Source: an uncultured Bacteroidaceae bacterium
GTDB taxonomy: Bacteria > Bacteroidota > Bacteroidia > Bacteroidales > Bacteroidaceae
Direction: 5' to 3'
Assembly (NCBI GenBank): GCA_904501945.1
Contig: CAJGCU010000028.1
Span: forward strand, 1 to 22,244
Length of the DNA: 22,244 bases
The notes below the pieces were generated by a model, which was given only the letters and a program-made list of their open reading frames with translations, did no database searches and was not told where the DNA came from. The position numbers were made by a program, and so were the translations under genes. Positions 5,557 through 14,036 of the stretch are shown here, one piece after another (the stretch's first letter is position 1; each line of letters starts with the position of its first letter).

Positions 5557-6765
5557 CTATTCCACAATCACTCTTTTCAGCGGCTTGAAATTCTGCTGAT
5601 TCTTTCGCAGGTCTGCGATATTCATGTTCAAAAAAGTCTTTCCGCTCCAGTCAGCACCCCACGAGTCAAAGGGCCTTCCTTCTGGTTCTATCAGAGAGAT
5701 GGTGGTGATGTCAAGTGGAATCGGTTCAAACTCAAGCACAAACGCAATGCAATCGCCAGAGTACCCTTCCATCCAGAAGATATGTTCCAGAGGCAATCCT
5801 TGCACGCCTTTAATTTTATATTGCCTGCCCCGCTCGTCAATAAGGAAATTGTCTGACTGGAAGCCAAAATATTCGCGCATCCAGTTCTGTTCTCTTGACA
5901 CGGCCAGATAGGTGGTTTCTGGTGTGCGCCAAAGAGCCATATAGTTATCTGGCAAAGGCTTAATCAAATGAGCGTCTGTGTAAACGGCCCATGTGTGCCC
6001 ATCGTTTTTCACATACTCACCTTCTGCTTTCACCAAGCGTGGAGCAGAAATTTGAGGCGCATCATCATAATCTTTAGGTACTCCAAAAGAGAAAGCAACT
6101 TTTTTATTTCTATCGATGCCAACCTTAGTGCCTCTTAAATGCCAAAGTGGCACACCATAAATGGCAATATGCTTGACAGACTTTGGCAGTTTAGGGAAAT
6201 AGATGGGAAAGTCGAGAATAGTGCCAGCAGGAGCTTTTACACCAAAGTACTTTTTCCAGTAATCTGGATTGCCCTTTTGAGCGCGATACTGAACACCTGT
6301 TTCTAAATCAACGATACATGTTTCTTCAGATGCCAGCCACAAATTGGTCACAGCATCGGCAGGCATGCGGAAGTAGCAGTGCAGAACGCTTCGGTCAGCC
6401 TCTTCCTTCAGTGCCCAATATATGATGATGCTTTTATCACCCACAAGTTTGTCGCTTAATAATCGATTAAGCTGCTCTGAACTATCGATAGTTTTCACAT
6501 TTTTCACCCAATGGATTTTGTCATCTGTTGGCCAATTTTCATTTTGCCTCAATTTTACAGTTTTTACCTTAGTCTCTTCATCTACAACCGTTTCCGGTGT
6601 GTCCAGAAAAATAAAGCGGCTTTCAGCAAGGATTGCTGTACCATCTTGAGGTGTCTCGGCTTGCCCTAACTGACTGTTGATAAGTCGAACAGGAGCATTT
6701 TGTGCCTGCATGGTTACGCAGCCCATTGTCAAGAGGCAAAGCGTTACGATTTTGTGAGTTTTCAT
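5557..6765 (-). CDS. exported protein of unknown function with two related halves
   Basis: 402 residues with a signal peptide (about 1-21, ending in TMQAQ), so periplasmic or surface located. I do not recognise a named family. Two halves look related: about residues 75-235 and 255-395. Each has a W-x-x-PETT/SEET-type strand, an aromatic YWKKYFGV or MREYFGF segment, a QYRAQKG or QYKIKG turn, a hydrophobic beta strand (DFPIYFPKLP, FVLEFEPIP) and an IAIYG or ISLIE strand, suggesting two copies of a small beta domain. It lies 12 bases after the preceding transmembrane gene and is the last gene of the sigma operon, before a terminator. By position it may be the sensed or effector envelope component of that regulatory unit; this is inference. 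Confidence 0.85.
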   Translation of the reverse strand: MKTHKIVTLCLLTMGCVTMQAQNAPVRLINSQLGQAETPQDGTAILAESRFIFLDTPETVVDEETKVKTVKLRQNENWPTDDKIHWVKNVKTIDSSEQLNRLLSDKLVGDKSIIIYWALKEEADRSVLHCYFRMPADAVTNLWLASEETCIVDLETGVQYRAQKGNPDYWKKYFGVKAPAGTILDFPIYFPKLPKSVKHIAIYGVPLWHLRGTKVGIDRNKKVAFSFGVPKDYDDAPQISAPRLVKAEGEYVKNDGHTWAVYTDAHLIKPLPDNYMALWRTPETTYLAVSREQNWMREYFGFQSDNFLIDERGRQYKIKGVQGLPLEHIFWMEGYSGDCIAFVLEFEPIPLDITTISLIEPEGRPFDSWGADWSGKTFLNMNIADLRKNQQNFKPLKRVIVE

Positions 6766-6777
6766 ACGTTTAGTTTG

Positions 6778-7752
6778 TTAAAGTTGGTGATAAATACTTC
6801 TTATTGATTTTGTAACATATCTTTGTTTAAATTCTTGGTAGCAAGCGGTGGAAGCAGGCGTTCCGACTGGCGAATGCATGCTATAGAGCAAGATGCCGTT
6901 GTCTGTTCTTTCTGCCGTCCACAGATATTTCAGCCCTTCCTTTTCATCATCAAGTTCAAAAATGAACTGGAGATGAGAGAAATAGAACTGGTATCCTGGC
7001 GTTTTATTGTCATACCAGCATGCCACTTGCAGCAGTTTGCCAAAGAGATTCACCTGCTCATTGTCAGGGAAAATATACAGAGATCTTTCTGTATTGCTAT
7101 CGACAGGAGCAAAACACTCCATTTCAATCGGATCTATCTGATGGTAGGCAGCCAATTTGGCGATAAATTCATCCATAAGGCGTGGTGGCTGATAAGTTGT
7201 GTCTTCTTGTGCTTCTTTGGAAGCATAGACAACGTGCTGTCCTAGAGCATTTTCCAAATGTGTTTCGTTTTCACGAACTTCCTCATGCGATATTGTTGAA
7301 GGTGTAATCTCCTGTGTTTCTTTCGATTCACTGTTGGACGATTTTTCTTTTTTTTGCAATGGCTTCATTTCTTTTTTTTCTGCGGGCATTGTATTCTTCG
7401 CCAATATATGCTCCTTTTCTTCCACAGAGTCAGTTTGTTCATCAGGTCCTTTTTTTACACTTTCTTTCATGGGCTGTTCAATCTGTGCCATTAGAGAAAG
7501 TTCGTCGGGAACAACGCTATTCCCATTGTTTTGCAGGAAGCGAATGATAACGACTGTTCCCACAAGACAGGCTGCGGTAGCAGCTATCCACGGTAAGTAG
7601 CGATGCTTGTTTTGAGGCTTGCGGCTCACACGTTCCATTAGCCTGTCGTTCAGTCCTGTAGGCATCTGCGGGCAATGCTGTTCGCGTCGGGCGATGGCTT
7701 CGCGTAAGTTGACATCCTGCTTTCGCAAAGATTGTAGGTCTTTATCTTTCAT
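6778..7752 (-). CDS. one-TM protein in anti-sigma position
   Basis: 324 residues. A charged cytosolic N-terminus (1-50) with a CPQMPTGLNDRLMERV segment is followed by one transmembrane helix (about 53-72), then a Lys/Glu/Ser-rich low-complexity linker (about 85-170) and a periplasmic domain (about 190-324). Its ATG overlaps the stop of the ECF sigma gene (TAATG), implying translational coupling. The topology and place fit an anti-sigma factor that holds the sigma factor at the membrane, but there is no zinc-binding HxxxCxxC motif, so it is not a classic ZAS-domain protein. The periplasmic domain would be the sensor. The function is inferred from context only. Confidence 0.8.
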   Translation of the reverse strand: MKDKDLQSLRKQDVNLREAIARREQHCPQMPTGLNDRLMERVSRKPQNKHRYLPWIAATAACLVGTVVIIRFLQNNGNSVVPDELSLMAQIEQPMKESVKKGPDEQTDSVEEKEHILAKNTMPAEKKEMKPLQKKEKSSNSESKETQEITPSTISHEEVRENETHLENALGQHVVYASKEAQEDTTYQPPRLMDEFIAKLAAYHQIDPIEMECFAPVDSNTERSLYIFPDNEQVNLFGKLLQVACWYDNKTPGYQFYFSHLQFIFELDDEKEGLKYLWTAERTDNGILLYSMHSPVGTPASTACYQEFKQRYVTKSIRSIYHQL

Positions 7753-8312
7753 TACGGCATGGATTTGATAATTTTGTAAAGTTTCTTTCTCGTTCTGGTC
7801 AGCTGCGAACCAATGGTGCTGATGTTGGTTGAAGTCACATAAGCTATGTCCTTCATATTCATATCATCGTAGTAGAACATATTGATGAGTGCCTGTTCGT
7901 GAGGCAAGAGGAATTCTATCGCTTTTTCCAGTCGCTGCACGGTCGCTTCGTCGTGTTGTTGGAAAACTTGTGCAAGTGTTTCATCTTGAATGATTTCAAG
8001 GTCTACATCTCGGTCATCTACATAGATGATGGGAAGGGTGGATTTTCGTATAAAGTTCAGCGACTCGTTGTAGGCAATGCATTTCAGCCACGTCGAGAGT
8101 GATGCCAGCCGGCTGTCGTATGTCTTGATGTTGTCAAAAGCCTTGACAAACACATCTTGGAACACCTCCTCGGCGTCTTCCTGGCACGTCACGATTCTCG
8201 CCACTTGACAGAAAACCATCTTGCCGTACATCAGGAGCATACGCTGCTGCGCTTGTCGCTGCTGCTTGCGTAATCCTTCAATGAGTTCGTCTGCTTCTTT
8301 CTGATTTTTCAT
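7752..8312 (-). CDS. ECF-family RNA polymerase sigma factor
   Basis: 186 residues. Region 2 spans about residues 25-92 (DAEEVFQDVFVKAFDNI, then STWLKCIAYNESLNFIRK), a linker follows, and region 4 spans about 130-183 (LPHEQALINMFYYDDMNMK, then a helix-turn-helix ending in RTRKKLYKIIKS). This is the two-domain layout of extracytoplasmic-function sigma factors, which direct RNA polymerase to a small regulon when released from a membrane partner. I chose ATG 8312 (MKNQKEAD); a GTG at 8369 would add 19 residues not typical of the family. It is the first gene of a three-gene operon with the TM protein and the exported protein. No clear -33/-7 promoter is visible upstream, which would fit autoregulation by its own sigma. 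Confidence 0.93.
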   Translation of the reverse strand: MKNQKEADELIEGLRKQQRQAQQRMLLMYGKMVFCQVARIVTCQEDAEEVFQDVFVKAFDNIKTYDSRLASLSTWLKCIAYNESLNFIRKSTLPIIYVDDRDVDLEIIQDETLAQVFQQHDEATVQRLEKAIEFLLPHEQALINMFYYDDMNMKDIAYVTSTNISTIGSQLTRTRKKLYKIIKSMP

Positions 8313-8452
8313 ATTACGGGAATCTTGCAAAAGGGCCGTCTTTTTGTTGCTTTCCACTCTTATATACACCTAAAATGTCGAAATATTGCAAAAAAAAACT
8401 TAAAAAACACATTTTTTAGGAGTTGAGGGCAGAAAATCAGCAAAATAAAACC

Positions 8453-8460
8453 TATCTTTG
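8453..8460 (+). promoter_or_regulatory. predicted -7 element of the FKBP operon
   Basis: TATCTTTG followed by CAC is an exact TAnnTTTG. The -33 position (around 8430) has no good TTTG match, so only half the promoter is convincing. The start would be near 8467, leaving a ~94-base leader. Confidence 0.5.
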
Positions 8461-8560
8461 CACAAAATCATGCACGGCAGCGATCGTTTTCGCCAAAGCG
8501 GTTGCAATGTGGAGTGTGTGGATAAAGACAGAAAAATATTAACTTAAAACAAATAATACA

Positions 8561-9424
8561 ATGAAGAAAATTTCAATGATGGCAGCAGCTGTTGCAATGA
8601 CTGCCATGACTATGGTATCTTGCGATGGTGGCACAAATGCTAACCTCAAGGATGGAGTTGACACACTTGCTTACAATCTTGGTGTAGCTCAGGCAGACGG
8701 TTTGAAGCAGTACATGACTATGCAGCTCGGCGTTGACTCTGCCTATATAGATGAGTTCATCAAGGGTGTGAAGGAAGGTTCTGTAAACGAAGTAGATGCT
8801 AAGAAAAATGCTTACATGAAGGGTCTTGAAGTAGGCGGTCAGGTACAGCAGATGGCAAAGGGTCTCACTCAGGAAGTTTTTGCAGAAGATTCTACTCAGA
8901 GCGTAAATGTGAAGAGCCTTCTCTCTGGTCTTGTTGCAGGTTTGAAGGGCACAGCAGGCATGACTGCTGACGAGGCTTACGAGAAGTTCAACTCACAGCT
9001 GGAGCCAATTCGCGAGGCTAACCTTGAGAAGCAGTATGGCGACAATAAGGCTGCAGGTGAGAAATATTTGGAAGAGAACAAGGCTAAGGAAGGTGTGCAG
9101 ACAACAGCAAGCGGTTTGCAGTACAAAGTGCTTGTTGCTGGCGACGGTGCTCTTCCAACAGACACTTCTACAGTTCAGGTTAACTACGAAGGTAAGCTCA
9201 TCGACGGCACAGTGTTCGACAGCAGCTACGAGCGCAACCAACCATTCTCTGTAGATATGGCTCAGCCACGCGTTATCGAAGGTTGGGTTGAGGCGCTCAA
9301 ACTCATGCCTGCAGGTTCAAAGTGGGAAATTACTATTCCTCAGGAACTTGGCTATGGTTCTCAGAATATGGGTCAGATTAAGCCATTCTCTACGCTCATC
9401 TTCACTGTCGAGGTTCTGAAATAA
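8561..9424 (+). CDS. FKBP-type peptidyl-prolyl isomerase, lipoprotein
   Basis: 287 residues. Residues 1-20 form a lipoprotein signal with C21 in MVSC, so the protein should be anchored in the envelope by lipid. An all-helical N-terminal domain (about 30-165), like the dimerisation domain of FkpA/Mip, precedes a C-terminal FKBP domain (about 170-287) with VNYEGKLIDGTVFDSSYER, VIEGWVEAL, WEITIPQELGYG and the final TLIFTVEVL strand. It catalyses cis-trans isomerisation of proline bonds in exported proteins. It is the first gene of a pair: the second FKBP gene starts 14 bases after its stop. Sequons of the type D-S/T-hydrophobic (D34TL, D59SA) used by Bacteroides O-glycosylation are present. Confidence 0.94.
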   Translation: MKKISMMAAAVAMTAMTMVSCDGGTNANLKDGVDTLAYNLGVAQADGLKQYMTMQLGVDSAYIDEFIKGVKEGSVNEVDAKKNAYMKGLEVGGQVQQMAKGLTQEVFAEDSTQSVNVKSLLSGLVAGLKGTAGMTADEAYEKFNSQLEPIREANLEKQYGDNKAAGEKYLEENKAKEGVQTTASGLQYKVLVAGDGALPTDTSTVQVNYEGKLIDGTVFDSSYERNQPFSVDMAQPRVIEGWVEALKLMPAGSKWEITIPQELGYGSQNMGQIKPFSTLIFTVEVLK

Positions 9425-9438
9425 TTTGACCATTGAAG

Positions 9439-10446
9439 ATGAAGAAGATACTTATGTTGACAATAACAGCGTTTGCCATGGCAAGCGCTGTTTTCGCACA
9501 GACAGAGGCAAAAGATTCCATCAAGGCCGTTATCAAAGCGAAGAAGGCGCAAGATGCTGCCGACTTGAAGGCTTTCAAAGCTAAGCAGAAAGAAGAGCTT
9601 GCGTCATTCATCGAGGCACAGAAGTCTGGAAAGCCCGCATTAAACATAGAGAAGCCCGCTATGCAGAATAGCGGCGACTCGCTGGCTTACATCTTTGGCG
9701 TGATGCAGTCAAACGGATTACAACAGTATGCTTTACAGCAGTTTAATGTTGACGAGCAACTTTTGCCTAAATTTGCTGAAGGCATCTTGGCTCGTGTAAA
9801 GATAGATCCTAACGACAAGGAGCAATCTGCCTATAATGCCGGCAGTCAAGTGGGTGGACAGATTCTCGGCATGGTACAGTCATTCTCTAAGGACTATTAT
9901 GCAGCAGACGAAGGCATGAGCATTGACCCATCCATTGTTGCGAGCGGTCTTGTTGCTGCTTTGCTTGGTCAGGAGAAAATGCCTACAGACGCTGCAAGCC
10001 AACTTTTTCAGGAAAAAATGACGGCACGTCAGGCTGCCAACATGGAAAAACTCTACAGCGGCAACCGAGAGGCTGGCGAAAAATTCCTTGAAGAAAACAA
10101 GACTAAGCCAGGTGTTGTAACTACAGCTAGCGGCTTGCAGTACAAGATTATCACACAGGGAACTGGCGAGAAGCCTACCAGAACGCAGAAAGCAAAAGTA
10201 AACTATGAAGGCAAACTCATCGACGGTACAGTGTTCGATAGCAGCTACGAGCGTGGCGAACCCATTGCTTTTGGTGTAAATCAAGTGATTAGCGGTTGGA
10301 CAGAGGCACTTCTGATGATGCCTGTTGGCTCAAAGTGGGAACTTTACATCCCTTATCAGCTGGCATACGGCGATAGAGACACTGGTGGCGAAATCAAGCC
10401 TTATTCTGCACTTATCTTCACCGTAGAACTTCTTGGAATTGAGTAA
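9439..10446 (+). CDS. FKBP-type peptidyl-prolyl isomerase, periplasmic, with added helix
   Basis: 335 residues from ATG 9439 (a TTG six bases earlier is also open). The signal peptide is about 1-20 (ending SAVFAQ), with no lipobox cysteine, so it should be soluble in the periplasm. Residues 22-65 form a Lys/Glu/Ala-rich charged helix, probably a coiled coil, absent from the upstream paralogue. Then follow the helical dimerisation-type domain (about 75-210) and the FKBP domain (about 220-335), which shares the exact 19-residue stretch VNYEGKLIDGTVFDSSYER with its neighbour. The two genes are tandem duplicates in one operon that have diverged in location signal and N-terminus. D26SI and D80SL match the Bacteroides O-glycosylation sequon. 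Confidence 0.93.
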   Translation: MKKILMLTITAFAMASAVFAQTEAKDSIKAVIKAKKAQDAADLKAFKAKQKEELASFIEAQKSGKPALNIEKPAMQNSGDSLAYIFGVMQSNGLQQYALQQFNVDEQLLPKFAEGILARVKIDPNDKEQSAYNAGSQVGGQILGMVQSFSKDYYAADEGMSIDPSIVASGLVAALLGQEKMPTDAASQLFQEKMTARQAANMEKLYSGNREAGEKFLEENKTKPGVVTTASGLQYKIITQGTGEKPTRTQKAKVNYEGKLIDGTVFDSSYERGEPIAFGVNQVISGWTEALLMMPVGSKWELYIPYQLAYGDRDTGGEIKPYSALIFTVELLGIE

Positions 10447-10540
10447 CATCATAGATTTTTAGATTTTTAGGTTAGCCATCCGAACAGCTTTAAACTTACA
10501 AATCTAAGGACTTGCAAGCTCAAAAACTTAAAACTCACAC

Positions 10541-13500
10541 ATGAAAAAGTATCACATTATCAATAACGTAGTCGGTTGGGTTGTGTTCGCCATTGCAGCA
10601 TTCACCTACTGCTCTACCATAGAACCGACGGCAAGCTTTTGGGATTGCCCTGAGTTCATCACCACAGCAGCCAAATTGGAGGTAGGTCATCCACCTGGTG
10701 CACCATTCTTTATGCTCGTTGGCAATTTCTTCTCGCTCTTGGCTAACGATGCGAGCCAGATTGCCCAAATGATAAACATTATGAATGCGTTGCTCAGCGC
10801 AGGATGTATCCTGTTCCTGTTCTGGAGCATTACGCATCTAGCTAAAAACTTGCTTTTCAAGAAGAAAGAAGAGCCTTCCGTAGGTCAGATACTCGCTGTG
10901 ATAGGCAGTGGTATTGCAGGTGCACTCATCTACACTTGGTCAGATACCTTCTGGTTTTCGGCTGTTGAAGGAGAAGTGTATGCATTCTCTAGTTTCTTCA
11001 CAGCATTGGTGTTCTGGCTTATTCTCAAGTGGGAAGAAAACGCTGATGCACCACACTCTGACCGTTGGCTCGTCTTCATCGCCTATTTGGTGGGGCTTTC
11101 CATCGGCGTACACCTCTTGAACCTTCTCTGTATTCCTGCTATCGTGCTGGTTTACTACTACAAAAAGAGCAAGAATCCTACAGGCAAGGGCTCGCTTATG
11201 GTGCTGGGTGTTTCAGTCATCATTGTAGCAGCAGTGCTTTATGGTATTGTGCCAGGTATCGTGAAGATAGGCGGATGGTTTGAACTGCTGTTCGTCAATA
11301 CGTTGGGAATTTCTTATAATATAGGACTTTACATCTATTTGGCTTTGCTTGCAGCAGTGCTCATCTGGGCATTGTGGGAGACTACGAAAGTGAAGAGCAC
11401 CAAGAGAATGTACATTTCATTCTTGGCTTGTACAGCTCTGCTCGGCATTCCGTTCTACGGACATGGAGCCACCGCTGTCATAATAGGCATCATCGTGCTT
11501 GCGGCCATTGGATGCTTCCTTTTCTTCAGCAAGAAAGCTACTCCACGCATTCTCAATACCGTTATTCTTTGCATGACGGTTATGACCATTGGCTACAGCT
11601 CTTATGCCGTTATCGTCATCCGTTCTACTGCCAACCCTCCAATGGACCAGAACTCTCCTGAAGATGTCTTCACGCTAGGCGAGTATCTTGGCCGCGAACA
11701 GTACGGAGACCGTCCTCTCTTCTTTGGTCCAACCTACAAGTCTGAACCAGAACTGAAGGAAACAGGCATGGGAGAATTGATATACCAGACCGAATTAGGT
11801 GCTCCTGTCTATCAGCGCAAAGACAAGGAGAATCCAGAAGAAAAGGATGAATATGTAAAGATTCGTGACAAGTTCTCCTTGAAATATGCTTCCAACCAAT
11901 GCATGCTCTTCCCTCGCATCTATAGCGAAGACCATGCCAAAGCTTATGAGTCATGGTTGGGCAATGTCACCTACAAATCTGTGGAATATAAGATACCTGG
12001 CCGCGAATCGCACACAGTGGAGATTCCAAGCTATGCTGACAACATCCGTTTCTTTCTCTCTTACCAGATGAACTGGATGTACTGGCGCTATTTCATGTGG
12101 AACTTCGCAGGTCGCCAGAACGATATGCAAGGTAATGGAGAACTGCAGCACGGCAACTGGCTGTCAGGCTTCCCCATTATCGACAATGCACGACTCGGCG
12201 ATCAGGATTTGCTTCCATCCGAACTTCAAAACAATAAGGGGCACAATGTATTCTATTGCCTCCCGCTCATACTCGGTCTGCTCGGTTTCTTCTGGCAGGC
12301 ATTCCGCGACAAGAAAGGCATTCAGCAGTTCTGGGTGGTATTCTTCCTGTTCTTCATGACAGGTATCGCGATTGTCATCTACTTGAATCAGACACCAGGA
12401 CAGCCACGCGAACGTGACTATGCTTATGCGGGCTCATTCTATGCCTTTGCAATTTGGTGCGGCTTGGGCATTGCAGCCATCTATGAACTGCTGGGCAACT
12501 GGTTGGGCAAGAAGATGGAGAAGCGAATGGCGGGCGTCATTGCCGGATGCGTCGGACTCGTACCAGCTGTTGCCGTACCATTGCAGATGGTCAGCCAGAC
12601 ATGGGACGACCACGACCGTACAGGTCGCTTCGTTTGTCGCGATTTTGGTATGAATTACCTTGAGACAGTGCCTCATGATGGCGTTATCTTCACTAATGGT
12701 GACAACGACACCTTCCCGCTTTGGTATAACGAAGATACAGAAGGAATGCGTACCGATGTAAGAGTCTGCAACTTATCTTATCTGCAGACAGACTGGTACA
12801 TTGACCAGATGAAGCGTCCAGCTTACTCCGGCGAAGGCCAGTCAAGCCCGCTGCCTATTTCTTGGAAACGCTACCAGTACACTCAAGGCAAACATGAAAT
12901 GACAGAAGTCAATCCCATAATAAAAGGATTGAACATCCCATTAAAAGAACTGGTTCTGCAAGTCATGAAACAGGACCCAGCATTGACACAACGCGCGTGG
13001 GGAGGAGAGCCTTTTGAACTTACGACTGCCATCAAGCGTTTTGTATTGAAAGACTACGAAGGCCTGTCAGAATCAGACAAGGAGCTGCTCGTCAGCTTGC
13101 CATCAGGTTTGCCAAGCGATACACTTTACATCAACGTAGACAAAGAAGCAGTTAGGCGCTCAGGCATGAGGATTCCAGGCGACAGCATCCCCGACAAGAT
13201 GATTATCAGTCTGTCAGACAGAAGTCGTATCTCCAAGAGTTTCCTTGCAATGCTGGAACTCATTGGACAGACAAACTTCTCCCGCCCTCTCTACATGTCA
13301 ACGACTGTTGGCCACAACAACTACGGACATCTGTACCGCCATTTCATGCAGGAAGGTATTGCATGGCGCATCACTCCATTCACATTTGACAGCAACAGTC
13401 CATTAAACACAGTGTGCGACACGGAGAAGATGTATGACAACATGATGAACAGATACCAGTATGGCAACCTGAAGCAGCCAGGTCTCTATATCGATGAAAC

Positions 13501-13981
13501 CACCATGCGCATGTGCTTCACTCACCGCCGCTGGTTTGCCAACCTCATCACCAACTTGCTGAAAGAGGGTAAGGATGATTTGGCGCTGAAGGCGCTCGAC
13601 AAGTGTGAAGCAGAGATTCCTTCCTACAATGTCCCTCATGATGTAAATAGTTCTTCGCTCGACATTGCAGAAGCTTACATCGCGTGTGGCCAAGTGGAGA
13701 AGGCGGTGCCTATCCTCGAGCAGCTAGAACAAAAGTCAAAAGAATATGCAGCATGGTATTTGACACTGAACAACGTACATTTTGCCAACAGTGTACGAGA
13801 ATGTAATCAGGATGTCTATGTTCTTGCCAACATTCAGGATATCTTCAGCAAGCTTGGCGCATCCAATGCCGCTAAAAAGGCTGACTATGCCCAAAAGGCA
13901 AAGGAACTTGAAGACGAGCTTCAACTGTTGTACAGCGCATTCGTCACAAAGTGTGACAATGCAGGAATTCAACTTCGATAA
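10541..13981 (+). CDS. DUF2723 / GT117 family membrane glycosyltransferase
   Basis: 1146 residues. The N-terminal half is a multi-helix GT-C type membrane domain starting at residue 8. The first periplasmic loop carries the family signature around residues 25-57 (TIEPTASFWDCPEFITTA, then VGHPPGAPFF), with acidic E28, D35 and E38 as candidate catalytic residues. The segment NQTPGQPRERDYAYAGSF is also characteristic. The second half is largely extramembrane, and the last 140 residues look like TPR-type helical repeats (ALKALDKCEAEIP, EKAVPILEQLEQ). The family includes TMEM260, a eukaryotic protein O-mannosyltransferase; the bacterial members' substrates are not known to me. The gene follows the FKBP pair by 94 bases with no clear promoter between, so it may be co-transcribed. 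A role in glycosylating exported proteins is inference. Confidence 0.9.
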   Translation: MKKYHIINNVVGWVVFAIAAFTYCSTIEPTASFWDCPEFITTAAKLEVGHPPGAPFFMLVGNFFSLLANDASQIAQMINIMNALLSAGCILFLFWSITHLAKNLLFKKKEEPSVGQILAVIGSGIAGALIYTWSDTFWFSAVEGEVYAFSSFFTALVFWLILKWEENADAPHSDRWLVFIAYLVGLSIGVHLLNLLCIPAIVLVYYYKKSKNPTGKGSLMVLGVSVIIVAAVLYGIVPGIVKIGGWFELLFVNTLGISYNIGLYIYLALLAAVLIWALWETTKVKSTKRMYISFLACTALLGIPFYGHGATAVIIGIIVLAAIGCFLFFSKKATPRILNTVILCMTVMTIGYSSYAVIVIRSTANPPMDQNSPEDVFTLGEYLGREQYGDRPLFFGPTYKSEPELKETGMGELIYQTELGAPVYQRKDKENPEEKDEYVKIRDKFSLKYASNQCMLFPRIYSEDHAKAYESWLGNVTYKSVEYKIPGRESHTVEIPSYADNIRFFLSYQMNWMYWRYFMWNFAGRQNDMQGNGELQHGNWLSGFPIIDNARLGDQDLLPSELQNNKGHNVFYCLPLILGLLGFFWQAFRDKKGIQQFWVVFFLFFMTGIAIVIYLNQTPGQPRERDYAYAGSFYAFAIWCGLGIAAIYELLGNWLGKKMEKRMAGVIAGCVGLVPAVAVPLQMVSQTWDDHDRTGRFVCRDFGMNYLETVPHDGVIFTNGDNDTFPLWYNEDTEGMRTDVRVCNLSYLQTDWYIDQMKRPAYSGEGQSSPLPISWKRYQYTQGKHEMTEVNPIIKGLNIPLKELVLQVMKQDPALTQRAWGGEPFELTTAIKRFVLKDYEGLSESDKELLVSLPSGLPSDTLYINVDKEAVRRSGMRIPGDSIPDKMIISLSDRSRISKSFLAMLELIGQTNFSRPLYMSTTVGHNNYGHLYRHFMQEGIAWRITPFTFDSNSPLNTVCDTEKMYDNMMNRYQYGNLKQPGLYIDETTMRMCFTHRRWFANLITNLLKEGKDDLALKALDKCEAEIPSYNVPHDVNSSSLDIAEAYIACGQVEKAVPILEQLEQKSKEYAAWYLTLNNVHFANSVRECNQDVYVLANIQDIFSKLGASNAAKKADYAQKAKELEDELQLLYSAFVTKCDNAGIQLR

Positions 13982-13990
13982 TAGACAATT

Positions 13991-14030
13991 GCCCCCTTCC
14001 CTCTCTGAGAGAGAAGGGGCTTTTTCTTTC
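13991..14030 (+). terminator. terminator between the glycosyltransferase and the deacetylase
   Basis: GCCCC...CTCTCT pairs with GAGAGAGAAGGGGC (with two C bulges on the 5' side) and is followed by five T, C and three T. It lies 9 bases after the glycosyltransferase stop and 7 bases before the deacetylase ATG, so it would also limit read-through into that gene. Confidence 0.7.
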
Positions 14031-14036
14031 TGAACA

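Noticed and set aside
8313..8369. Longer sigma factor from GTG 8369.
   Set aside because: The added residues are not part of region 2, and an ATG at 8312 is available. Without homologue alignment this is a preference, not proof.
10451..10540. Possible promoter or terminator between the second FKBP gene and the glycosyltransferase gene.
   Set aside because: The stretch has ATTTTTAG repeats but no exact TAnnTTTG and no stable hairpin with a T-run.
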